NCBI GenBank assembly: GCA_936440205.1
Contig: OW387135.1
Location: 36,806,792-36,870,791, forward strand
Direction of reading: 5' to 3'
Source: Lepidonotus clava
Lineage: Eukaryota > Annelida > Polychaeta > Phyllodocida > Polynoidae
Length of the DNA stretch: 64,000 nt
The position numbers were made by a program, and so were the translations under genes. The stretch's first letter is position 1, and the number at the start of each line of letters is the position of its first letter. Below the pieces are notes generated by a model. The model had not been told where the DNA came from, ran no database searches, and saw nothing but the letters and a program-made list of their open reading frames with translations. Positions 17,397-27,300 of this stretch are shown here, piece after piece.

Positions 17397-20182
17397 TACA
17401 ATTCAATATTTCTCACAAATAAATAAATAAGTACACTTACCTGTTTATAATGTGCCTGTGATGAATGACGCCAAGCTTGATCTTGAAGCTCTAAGTCGCA
17501 AAACTATAAAGCTGAAATTTCAACAAAAGCAAAAGCAACAACCAACAATCACCTAACTAAAATTATCTTAAGTAAAACAGACCAAAAATAATTTCAACTA
17601 GCGCTTAACGCTAGCTAAAATCAAAACGTCAATCTCCACAAACCAAGAAAGCAATTTCCAGCCACCTCTAAAAACGTCAATCTCCAAACCAAGAAAGCAA
17701 TTTCCAACCACCTCTAGAAACGTCAATCTCCACAACCACCTCCGAAAATATCAATCTCCACAAACTTGCACTTACGCCTAACAAAGCACGCACTTGCGCC
17801 CAACGCGGGCCCAACGGCGCTCTTTACCACACTACAATTAACCACACCAAAGAAATGCGCGCAAAAGATCAACACAAAGCTTTTATACCCTCTTTATTAG
17901 TCTCAGCCAATCACAAGACAATAACATTATGTTATGATTGTGAAAGTATTTAAGGTGCTTATAGGTTTTCATTTTTAATAATAAACCAAAATAGTATACG
18001 TTTATATTATAAAACGTGCGCATTAACTTAAACTATCTTTTCTCACTACATTTATATAAACAAAACGAAAATATATAAAATTGAATATCTAATAATTTGC
18101 TAATTTATAAAGTCGTTTCAAACTTTTATCCCTTCAGTACCTCCTCGTACAAAGCAAAAATACCCACATGGAAACGAGACACAACATCCAGAACCTTCCA
18201 TGTAAGGTACTGAAAGGGAATACATAAACTTTCTCTCACTCTTAATTTAATATAATCATTTAAACTTTAAACATTGAAGCATATTTATTATAAAACAAAC
18301 TTTCATTTTAAAATATTTCAAAAATGTCTTAGCAAACTCTTAAAAATCAATAAACATACATACATATATATCTCAAAACCCCTCCTCGTACCTCTACCAA
18401 GAAGGTATGTTACCACACAAGAAGAAATAATTAACTATCATATTTAGACTTACCATTAGACCTCAACAGCTTATCAGCTACCCAAATTTATATATATATC
18501 CAAGCTACAATTTTAGTATGTTCACAGCTTATCAGCTACCCAAATTTATATATCCAAGCTACAATTTTAGTATATTCGCATCACTTTGTTTAGTTCAATG
18601 TATTTACAATATTCAGCTAACCAATTTATATAAAAGCTACAATTTTAATGTGTTCACAACACTTTATTGTTTAAGCAAAATGTATTTACATTTATTCAAG
18701 TTTGCTGTTTATTTACCTTTAAAAATGAACCTTAATGTACATGTACTAACCATTCTTAATATGTTTATACAATTCTTAGCCAAATGCTTTCAATTATTAA
18801 TGCATTATAAAGTGGTTGTTTTCACTAAAGTCAAATATAATAACTGACAAGTGCTATAGCCCAAATTAAACCTTGTCAATTATTACACTTGCGCTTTAAT
18901 ATGCTACAAAACTGTATATATATATCTTAACGCTTTCTTATCTTCTCTGCAAATAAACCAATATAATCAAGCAAGTCGATTATGTTTATTCTTCCAAGCT
19001 ATACGTACGCCCCAACTGCGTCACCAATATTATATAAATTACTCTAACCAATACACATACTGACACAAAAAAGATTACCTGGATCTGTGCCCAAACCATA
19101 AATATCAATTTCCTAGACCAACATACTGATTTCATAAGACTTGTGAAAGAACACTATTACTAGATTTATTACTAGATTTACAGCTTGATTTCATAAAACT
19201 TGTGAAAGAACACTATTACTAGATTTACAGCTATATCACACTAATCAAAAGTAAAATAAGCTAAAGCTATAATAAACACTGAAACAAATACTTTAATGTA
19301 ACTTAAAAAAATTATTTCATATTCATAAACGCACAAAGCTACATTAACACTAGAATCACCTAGGTTAATGTACGTCTCAACCCTCGCGTCACTCCGCACA
19401 AAACTACATTAACACTAGCCTGGTAGCCAGCCCACTCGCGGGAGAGCGAGTATTGTTAGACCAGGCACGGAGGTCTAGATTCCTCGCAGACAGCGCGGCG
19501 TTATCTACCGGAGCGCCCTGCGTCGCTGTAAATCAAGTAAGCCGGTACAAAGTGTGTCCGCTCGGCGTTCTCTACCAGAGCGTCCTACGTACATAGACAA
19601 AATGTCCAAATTAGTGTGCTGTTGCATACGCACACACCGTTACAACGCGAAAAGGGTCTGCTCTGAAGTGCGCGTTTACTCCATACCGAGGCTTTTAACC
19701 GGGGTACATTAACACTAGAATCACCTAAAACCACGTCATGACCGCTAAGCTAATCTCAAAAACTATGTTCATTCTCCAAAAGTCGAAAAATTTCAAGATT
19801 AGCTCAACGACCACTCTGCAACACAACACTCTTACAACAAACTTGCAAAAAGACAGCATTCTGCATGTAGATACGCACAACCGGTTTTCATACCACGATA
19901 TCGTACCAAATTAAATAATTGTAAAATGCAAAATTCTTAACCTGTGTTTATTTCATAATTAGGCGTCAAGCAATAGCCTCGTAAAGTATCTAAGAAATAG
20001 GAGTTGTAAATATCAAGACTAAAAATGTAAACAAACTTTCAAAAGTTACGACAATCCAATATGGAGGTCATGTACCATGTCTGCAAACACTATAAATCAT
20101 CAAGGTTCAATTCGTTCCCACTAGAGAGAGACACAATATACAATAACTTCCCACCAGAGGGAAACCAAATGTAACAAATAAG
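17397..20182. other. Repeat-rich non-coding right arm of the element
   Basis: No gene is supported in this 2.8-kb stretch; the short open frame at 18518-18847 lies in a tandem repeat and looks incidental. It holds a tandem of about 50 bp containing 'cgtcaatctcca' (about 17620-17770), an imperfect inverted repeat at 18130-18142 and 18205-18218 (CCCTT(T)CAGTACCT), a roughly 60-bp tandem with 'ttatcagctacccaaattta' (about 18467-18660), a roughly 60-bp tandem with 'cttgtgaaagaacactatta' (about 19131-19230) and an inserted foreign repeat at 19419-19704. Confidence 0.65.
19419..19704. mobile_element. Host-type repeat inserted in the Polinton, 14-bp target duplication
   Basis: A 286-bp GC-richer segment interrupts a short tandem repeat of the element. 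It is flanked by perfect 14-bp copies of TACATTAACACTAG at 19405-19418 and 19705-19718. The undisturbed tandem neighbour at 19342-19355 carries the same string followed by the same 'aatcacct', which shows the pre-insertion arrangement. A 14-bp duplication fits target-primed reverse transcription (a SINE or truncated LINE) better than a DNA transposon. I see no A-tail and do not recognise the family. Confidence 0.75.
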
Positions 20183-20806
20183 TTAATGCCTAATATGTCT
20201 AGTAATAAATTCAATCACATCTAATCTCCTCATTTGCCTCAAAACTTTAAATAATTTATCTAAATTTAAATAACCATATTGTAATTGAAAAACCTTTAAA
20301 ACTTCATAAGCACGATGAACTTTTGGTTCATATAAACCATAAAAAATATTATCTATTTCAGTTAAAGAAATAGACAAATAAATTCCTAAATTTCTCCAAT
20401 CCATCACTAAACGCTCAGCCAACTGTAAAAATAAAACTTGAATAATATTATCAGATATATTTTTATCATTTTTGGGTATAAAACTTAAAACAATTTCAAT
20501 CAAATCATAACGATACAAACTTGATAAAGCTGTAATTAACTCGTTCAAATAATCATTTTTATCCACTCGATCCCACCATAAATTTAACATTTGTAATATA
20601 TTAGACTGTAACACAGTACTTTTATCTTTACCTCGAATTCTATGCAAATCTTTGCTCTCTAATTCTAAATATATTGCCAAACTTTCCCAATCACAATAAA
20701 GCAAATCTGCAATAGACTGCAATACTTCATCAGCAATAACCAATTTTTCAGCTGACATTTTCTTAAGCTTATTATCAATAATAACATATAAAAATATTTT
20801 CAACAT
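20183..20806 (-). CDS. Tandem death-domain protein
   Basis: The 207-aa product contains two consecutive six-helix modules with the death-domain pattern. The first (about residues 24-110) has CDWESLAIYLELESKDLHRI, a middle helix (LQMLNLWWDR) and LITALSSLYRYDLIEIVLSF; the second (about 120-205) has MDWRNLGIYLSISLTEIDNI and LFKVLRQMRRLDVIEFI. The order 'W..La..L.ls...I..I ... aL..lW ... L..aL....r.dl.e.i' is typical. Such domains bind other death domains in apoptosis and innate signalling complexes. The better start is probably MSAEKL (codon at 20756-20758), giving 191 aa. It is the rightmost gene of the element; a capture from a host gene is likely but inferred. Confidence 0.8.
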   Translation of the reverse strand: MLKIFLYVIIDNKLKKMSAEKLVIADEVLQSIADLLYCDWESLAIYLELESKDLHRIRGKDKSTVLQSNILQMLNLWWDRVDKNDYLNELITALSSLYRYDLIEIVLSFIPKNDKNISDNIIQVLFLQLAERLVMDWRNLGIYLSISLTEIDNIFYGLYEPKVHRAYEVLKVFQLQYGYLNLDKLFKVLRQMRRLDVIEFITRHIRH

Positions 20807-20860
20807 TAATCACAAGAATATTTCTATTTCCAGTTCTAAAATTTGCAATTTGCAATTGTT

Positions 20861-20945
20861 TGACGTGAACTATCCCCCTAAAAATTATCGATGACGTGAA
20901 CTCCCTCACTAAAAATGGTCGATGACGTGAACTCCCTCAAAACCT
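20861..20945. promoter_or_regulatory. Three tandem units with CRE-like TGACGTGA
   Basis: TGACGTGAACT-type strings start at 20861, 20892 and 20923, spaced exactly 31 bp, each followed by a related C/T-rich then A-rich stretch. TGACGTGA is close to ATF/CREB half-sites. They lie about 55-140 bp upstream of the death-domain gene's first ATG, so they could be promoter elements for it. The repeat is seen directly; the factor assignment is inference. Confidence 0.5.
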
Positions 20946-21068
20946 ATACTACTAGCATATTGTTTATAGTTTATGATTTATTAATAGAATTGCTTGTGAT
21001 CGAGTGATAGGATGTATTTATTTATGGAACAGGTGAAAAGGAATGGTCACTGAATGTTGTCAGCAGGG

Positions 21069-21600
21069 ACATAACCCAGCCAAGGATGCGACGTTATTAG
21101 GCTATAACGTTGGAGCAACATTCTGGTCGGTTATGTATGTTACATTCTTTTGCTGACTCCAAATTTCGTCGCTAGCGCTGCAACATACCGCTGTGACATT
21201 GCAGCGTGACATTATTACAACATTCTAGTTATGTTCTTCAAACCAAACAGAATGTTCTTATGATATTAATGTTCTGTTTTGGTTTCGTCCTGACCTTCCC
21301 AAAAAATATTGTGTTAGGCCTAGTAACATTCTGATTTGGTGAGGTGTCAACCTCACCATCAATAATGTGATCATATTGAACGTTACATGCCATCTTAGCA
21401 GGGGCGGATCCAGGGGGGGGGGGGGGGGCCGGACGGGCCTTGGCCCCCCCCCCCCCCCCCTTGCCCTGTTAAATCATGTTTGATGGGGGGCCCACCCCCC
21501 TGTACATTCATGTTTTTTGGGCCCCCCCCCCCCCCTCTACAAATTCCTGGGTCCGCCCCTGTCTTAGTAAGTAACAATATAACTAAAAATGTATGCATTA
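21069..21600. repeat. Dispersed repeat family, copy 1 (interrupted)
   Basis: From 'acccagcca' through 'gtaagtaacaa..actaaaa' this matches a second copy at 34898-35220 over its whole length, with shared islands such as 'gtgaggt.tcaacctcacca'. The copy is interrupted at 21399-21561 by another element. A self-complementary 'ggtgaggt...acctcacc' is visible near the right end. Confidence 0.75.
21399..21561. mobile_element. 163-bp MITE with CAGGGGCGGA termini
   Basis: Terminal inverted repeats read CAGGGGCGGATCCAGG at the left and the complement of CAGGGGCGGACCCAGG at the right, one mismatch in 16. The interior is dominated by G and C runs. The copies of TCTTAG at 21393-21398 and 21562-21567 are a 6-bp target duplication, confirmed by the uninterrupted relative at 34.9-35.2 kb. 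A relative with similar ends lies at 54146-54334. Confidence 0.85.
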
Positions 21601-22199
21601 GATATGAGTATGCCTTGATTTGTGAAAAATAGTCAAATTATTTCAGTAAACCCTTTTTTTTTGTGTGTACAATTCAACAAAATTGAGTTTATACCAAAGA
21701 AATTGATTGTCAGAATATTTGAATTCAAATCATCTATGGTTAGATGACAAAGTATTTTTATTGGCACGGAGCTGATTACCAAAGAACTGTTATGTGATCA
21801 TACCTAGGCCTATGTCTAATTATCATTTTCATCTTTGGTTTGAGTTAGTGGTCACCAAAGAACGCCTTAGGGCCTATTAGAATTCAAATTTCATTAACAA
21901 TCTGTAAATTTCAGCCTTTTTAAAAATATAACATGAACCTCCACATAAATTATATTCCCATGGCCACATCACTTTTTATAATTTGATAGATCCCCGGGGA
22001 TAGATCTACCAAAGTTGGATGTTTTTTCTGTAGAGTCTAAATAGGAGAGACTAGCCCTATGGAAACGTAGATCTACAGATTTTTTAGAACTAGGGCCTAT
22101 GGCCTATGCGACTATGCGAATCCGAGTTGACCAAAATAATAGGCATTTGCATAAGGCCCTGGGCCACTTCTGGAACATAATCTTCCTCCTTCATTCATC

Positions 22200-22510
22200 T
22201 AATTCAGTATAGGCTGCCACTACAGAGGGCGCCAAATTCGTACCCTACGCGTGTCTCAATCAGCTCAGTGGCGCCACCTCTGTGCAGGTGCGTGAAGCGT
22301 TGAAACGGGTATCTCCGGAGTAAACACAACACGCGTGTTCTACTCGTTCACCTCAGTCGGCACATTTTGAGGCACGTGCGGGCTGCAACTCAAGCGACTA
22401 ATGAGCCAGAAGCTAGGACAGAAAGAATGGAAATGAGAGGTTAGATCAGGCAATAGATCTATCCCTCACCTTACGAAAGATCTACAACAGTTTTGGCTAC
22501 GTTTCAAGTG
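22200..22510 (+). promoter_or_regulatory. CpG-rich patch, candidate promoter/first exon of the Mpv17-family gene
   Basis: A locally GC- and CpG-rich stretch (with ACGCGTG, GGCGCCACC, CACGTG strings) lies 1.9 kb upstream of the first coding exon and ends near a donor-like GTGAGTAA at 22508. The first coding exon begins directly after a good acceptor (ttattttacag), so an upstream untranslated exon is expected. Linking it to this patch is speculation. Confidence 0.3.
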
Positions 22511-24380
22511 AGTAACCATAACTAATGACCTCTATTATGTGCAGATCTATGTTACTATATTTTTTTTATAGTAACATAGAGATCTACTCCATACTACATA
22601 GCATAGCCATACTCAGTATGCCTATGTCTATGGGCCAGGCCCATAGGCATAGATATACATAAAATTAATGTTATTGTTATGTATGTATGTCTATAGTAGA
22701 CTACTCAGCTACTGTAGGCTGTAGGCAGGACTTGGGGATATCGAAAAATATAATTCTTGGTTATTTCATTTTCAGTAACCCCGGCAGTAACCCCAACTCT
22801 AGCCTCTAGACCTATAGTAATATTCTGTAGATCTAGACATTATGTAGGGCCAGATACTGAGAAGTGAGATAACGCCAAGCATGGACCGAGCCCTCATGTT
22901 TACACAAACAGGTGCATAGATTAGATAACTTTTAATCTAGATTGACATGGCTTGGCCTAATAACAGTTTGTTTTTCCCATACGTCACCATCTGTATTCGT
23001 GACTTCAATTGAACGATGTCCATGCATGATCAACAATGATCAAGGGGGGGGGGGGGGGGCAAAAAGGGGCATTTGCCCCCCCCCCCCCCCCCCCCCCCCT
23101 GGACCAAAAAGGGCTCTGTGTATATGGGTGTAGACCCCTAAAATCGACAGGGCGACACGGCCTTTTTTGGGCTTAGTGACATGCGACATGATCATTTCCT
23201 TAAATTCGACAGGGCGACATGATCATTTCTTAAATTCGACAGGGCGACATGATCATTTCTTAAATTCGACAGGGCGACATGATCAATTCTTAAATTCGAC
23301 AGGGCGACATAGGACCCCCCCATCTACACCCCCGTGTATGTCACATGTCGAACTAAAGAAATGGCAACGTCGCCTGTCATCCCCCCCCCCCCCCCCCCCA
23401 TTTCAGATGGCGCCCCAAATATGCAAATGTCGCATGTCAAATTTGAGAAACATGTTATGTTTTTTTTCCCTTTCATGTTGCTAGGCCTGATATCGCATGT
23501 CGATTTTAAGAAATGGCCATGTCGCCGTGTCGAATTAAGGGTCTAGGGTCCCATTCATGCATGGGTCTGGCCAATTTTCAAGCTGAAATAGCCTATATAG
23601 GGCCTATGCCAAAACCAAACTTGACAGTCCATGTATAGTCTACGCGTTATTACCTGTACATACATAATTATGACATTGTGGGCGGTGGGATGGCATCTGT
23701 GGAAATAGAATCCAATAGAAGCCAATCTATCATTGTAGGGTAGCAGCGTGGGGCTGAGGTACATCCCTCGCCTCCTGATCTGTAGATTTTGGGACCAAGT
23801 CCCAGCTATGACAAGGTAGTCTTTATATCCCCTCCCCACCCCCTGTACCTCACAGAGGGATATTAAAGGCTTGGGTTTTAATAATGCCCTGTCGAGATGT
23901 ATACGAGGCTTTGCACATAAAAGGCGGCCCCTTACCATCCTTCAGAAAGAGTAGTGGTCCTACATGGTGGCGTGTTTCTCCTAAAATTAGAATTGTCAAC
24001 AAACTTGTTTTATTTATGACCTGTAAATCTAAGCTGTCAATACGACGTTAAACTGCCAAACAACCAATCAAGTTGTATAATTGAGGCATATACTAGTCTA
24101 GAATTGATATTCTAAGTCAGTCGAATATGAGCATTTTCTATGGAAGGGTTAAAAATGAAAAAAAAAGAAAAGCCGAACAGTTAATACAAAAATTATTAAT
24201 CATCAAAGTCCGTATAAAAGTAGTACCATTATTCTATTTCACCAGTGACATATATAACCTGAGCAACATCAAAAATAGTATAGCTACACAGTGTAACTTA
24301 AAATTTGAAAATTATAATCTTTGCTTGCCAAAGGATCGTTGGGATACCTTTTAACACTATCCCACTATCTTATTTTACAG
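22511..24380. other. Upstream region of the Mpv17-family gene, with repeats
   Basis: Apart from the minisatellite-like repeat at 23040-23560 I see no gene. Several short frames here contain poly-Pro or poly-Gly runs that merely translate the G and C runs. Confidence 0.5.
23040..23560. repeat. Minisatellite-like repeat with G/C runs, copy 1
   Basis: Begins with long G then C homopolymer runs (23043-23100), followed by 'gacccctaaaatcgacaggg' and about four near-perfect units of about 30 bp ('gacagggcgacatgatcatt' then 'tcttaaattc', about 23180-23310), then more diverged units with 'gaaatggccatgtcgcc' to about 23545. A related array lies in intron 2 of the host gene (27260-27545). Confidence 0.8.
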
Positions 24381-27300
24381 AAATCTCTCACCATGGCCTC
24401 CCTGCTGCGTCAGGTGGGTCGGGCCTACAGGAGACACCCGGTCCTCTCCAACATGGGGCTCTACGGGTCGCTCTACTTCCTGGGCGACCTCAGCCAGCAG
24501 ACCATCTGTCGGCGACCTGAGCGGAGCCTGAGGAGCGCCGCGCAGGTGGCCACTGTCGGGGCCGGCCTCTTCGGCCCCTTCTACTACTACTGGTACAAGT
24601 TCCTGGATGGCAAGGTCCCTGGGAACGCTGCCAGGGCCGTGGTCAAGAAGATGGTGCTGGACCAGATGGTGGCCGGGGCGGGGTGCATCTACGCCTTCTA
24701 TGTCGGTAGGTCGTCTTTTTAGATCAGAAAAGTAGGTTGTAAGTAATATATAACCCACCAAATTACAATTAGAAAAGACAAAGTGAGTTCGATTGTAGTA
24801 AATAGAAAATCATAAGACTATACACAATATTGCCTTATCATTTGTGGTTTTTGAAAATTTGAAAAAGTATCACATTAAGAAAACGACGAAGGGCAGGGGT
24901 GAAAGGGATAATACGGGGGTTATCAGAAAAGCAGAAAAAGGTACCTTCTTCGACGCCACATGTCTTAATTTGAAGTCAAGAATACAATACCAGGTACTCT
25001 TCAAGATAAGGTATATTATTAAAGACATACGAACTATTTATAAATTAATAACATTTTAATGGAATCCATAGAATCGTTATCATATGATTTCTCAACAATT
25101 TTATTTCTTCCCGTACTTGCTTTAGCTGATTTTTATGTATGAAAGGTAAGGTACTTTTCAAAGTTTTGCTTAGGACTACTGAACCTGTGCTTTTACACAC
25201 AAGCGCATCTTGTATCATGCTAAAGGCCCTTCTCACTTAGGGCATTACATTGTGGTCGGCCAAAACTCAGTCTCGGCCATTGAACTGCTTGGGAAACAGA
25301 AAACTGTGTGTGATGAGATGCAAAGATCAATCACATTAGATAACTTATCCGATCAACTGCTTTTTAAACAAACAAAATGCTTCGCAAGCAAGCTTCGACA
25401 TGGTATTATTCTGCGGGTATCGGTCTGTCAGACTGTTATGACTCTGTTATGACTCTGGGAGAATTGGAATGTTTACCCTGTGCAATTTACATTGTGCAAC
25501 ATGCCGATATTGCTTGCTTTACAGTGTTAGAGTATCTGAAAATAGATTTTTCAAATAGAGATTATAGTCTTTTGTTTACTAGCAATATTTCCAAAAGGAG
25601 ACTGCGATAGGTCTGTCAATACATTTGAATTTGCACAGTACTATGTGGCAAGGTGATTCTCGGACTTTGCCCCTAGCCTAGTCTAGGAGAACTCGTAGAT
25701 GAAAAAAAAGAATTTATCCTTCTATTCTCTAAGAATTTATTACGGTTTTATTTTATTATACCTTAAATTTATTTACTCTTTGTTGTTGTGGTAACATAGT
25801 TACCAGTATTTATTCAAAATTTCAGAGCATTTTACAAGTCCTTTCAGTGTAAAATTACCTCGTGTACTAAAGGGAAAGAATTATTTTATGTACCGAAGTG
25901 ATGGTTTTAAGGTTGTTTGGTTGGCATTCCTTTGATATAATAAGTTATATTTTATACCAGGAAACTGGCACAAGGACTGGAAAATTGCCATATACCCTAG
26001 TTAATCATAGTTTTCTTAGTTCCTTTGGCAACTATAGAAACACACGGAATGATTTTAATTCTGGCCATAAAGAAGGCTAAAATTACATTAGAATTATGTT
26101 TTTCAATTGCATGACTTCTTCAATTTAGGGTAAGTGTTGAAATTGTTCCCGACGTCCATCACGAGAAAGCAGACAAAATCAAACATTTTCAAGGATGATC
26201 CAATTTTGAAAGTCGACCGTTTATCTTGAATATATACATATTCTAGTATTTCAAAACCTTATCATGAGAAATAAGGTGGGATAGCACCACGTGTTCGATT
26301 AGTTATCTATTTTGCACATGGACATTATGCCACGTATTTACTCCTATAAGCCCACTTACATATCTGATGATATGAAAATAAGCTGTCGTTATGCTTCATT
26401 TCTAACAATCACCTTGCCTGAACGCACTGCCATAACCCATGCTATAGACACTTCCATTAAATGCATAGGAGGAGGGCGCTTTTGGAAAGATTTGTCCATT
26501 TTGAACCATTTTCAATACAATATTATATAATGGATATGATAAAAACACACTCTTAATATGCCACTGCCAGCTTTTCTCCTACTATTGGGAATATAACACA
26601 TAGCCAACCGACAGTTGATTGGACAATTTCCACTGTGTTTAAAAATTATTTTGAAAAACTTCAGGGTTAATTTTTCTGTACTAAAGACGGTTATAACTGG
26701 AACCGATAAATATTTGCGTATTAAATTATGTCAGTTTACATGAGCGTCCCACTCCCTACATCAACCATAAATGTACACTTTACTCCCGGTATTAAGAGGT
26801 GATGGGGATAGAGTTGGAGTATACAGTAATATATATATGATGCACAACCTAATTCAAGGACCCCACTTGCCTTCTCCCTACTGTGTTCTAGAATTATGAT
26901 TTAACCTTACACATATTTGCTGAGGGCTATAGCGCTGAATACAAGTAGCTCTATTAATACCCATATTCTATGTTTAATATCAAAGTGTCTTCTTTTCCAG
27001 CTACTAGCATTCTAGAGGGTCAAGAAAATATATTCGAAGAAGCGATCAACAAAGGTCCTAAAACCTTCATGGTAAGTCAATTATGATAACTAGTAGGAAA
27101 GTTTACCTGAAAATTGTTAGTATGAATATGTATCGGTTTAGATTTAGCAATATATCTATTTTCCGTATCTTAATAATGTTTTGCATATTCTTTTTAAGTT
27201 TTAGTTTTGTTTGATTGTGTTTATTTCAAAGGCCTTATGTAATAAATAGGGGTATGGATGGGGGGGGGGGTCTGACTTTGCGTGTCGAATTTAAAAAATA

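Larger units (their letters stand above)
1..20950. mobile_element. Polinton/Maverick element, left end outside window
   Basis: This AT-rich block carries the diagnostic Polinton set: protein-primed DNA polymerase B, rve integrase, A32/FtsK-like packaging ATPase and a capsid-family protein, plus small lineage proteins. The left terminal repeat, and probably the major capsid and maturation protease genes, lie outside the window. The right border is placed only roughly, between the death-domain gene (20806) and the dispersed host repeat starting near 21069; without the left end the terminal repeat cannot be matched. Over 20 kb is visible, so the whole element is at or above the usual 15-25 kb. 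Core reading frames look whole, suggesting a young copy. A 286-bp host-type repeat is inserted at 19419-19704. Confidence 0.9.
20946..22199. other. Flank of the element: dispersed repeats, no gene
   Basis: Base composition shifts to that of the host. The segment contains the first copy of a dispersed repeat (21069-21600) with a nested small transposon, then sequence rich in short AGATCTA- and AGGCCTA-like strings. No coding gene is seen. Confidence 0.5.

Noticed and set aside
18518-18847. 109-aa plus-strand frame in the element's right arm
   Set aside because: It lies largely in a roughly 60-bp tandem repeat and has no domain.
1-20950. Herpesvirus-like or giant-virus origin, prompted by the dUTPase, RING-like and glycoprotein genes
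   Set aside because: The polymerase is of protein-primed Polinton type and an rve integrase is present; the accessory genes are common to many DNA virus groups.
21395-21598. Open frame rich in Gly/Pro
   Set aside because: It translates the G and C runs of a MITE inside a repeat; not a gene.
22942-23546. Overlapping plus-strand frames with poly-Pro runs and a repeated NSTGRHDHFL peptide
   Set aside because: They are translations of the minisatellite-like repeat; no start context or domain supports coding.
24375-24761. 128-aa minus-strand frame
   Set aside because: It is the antisense shadow of the GC-rich first coding exon of the Mpv17-family gene.
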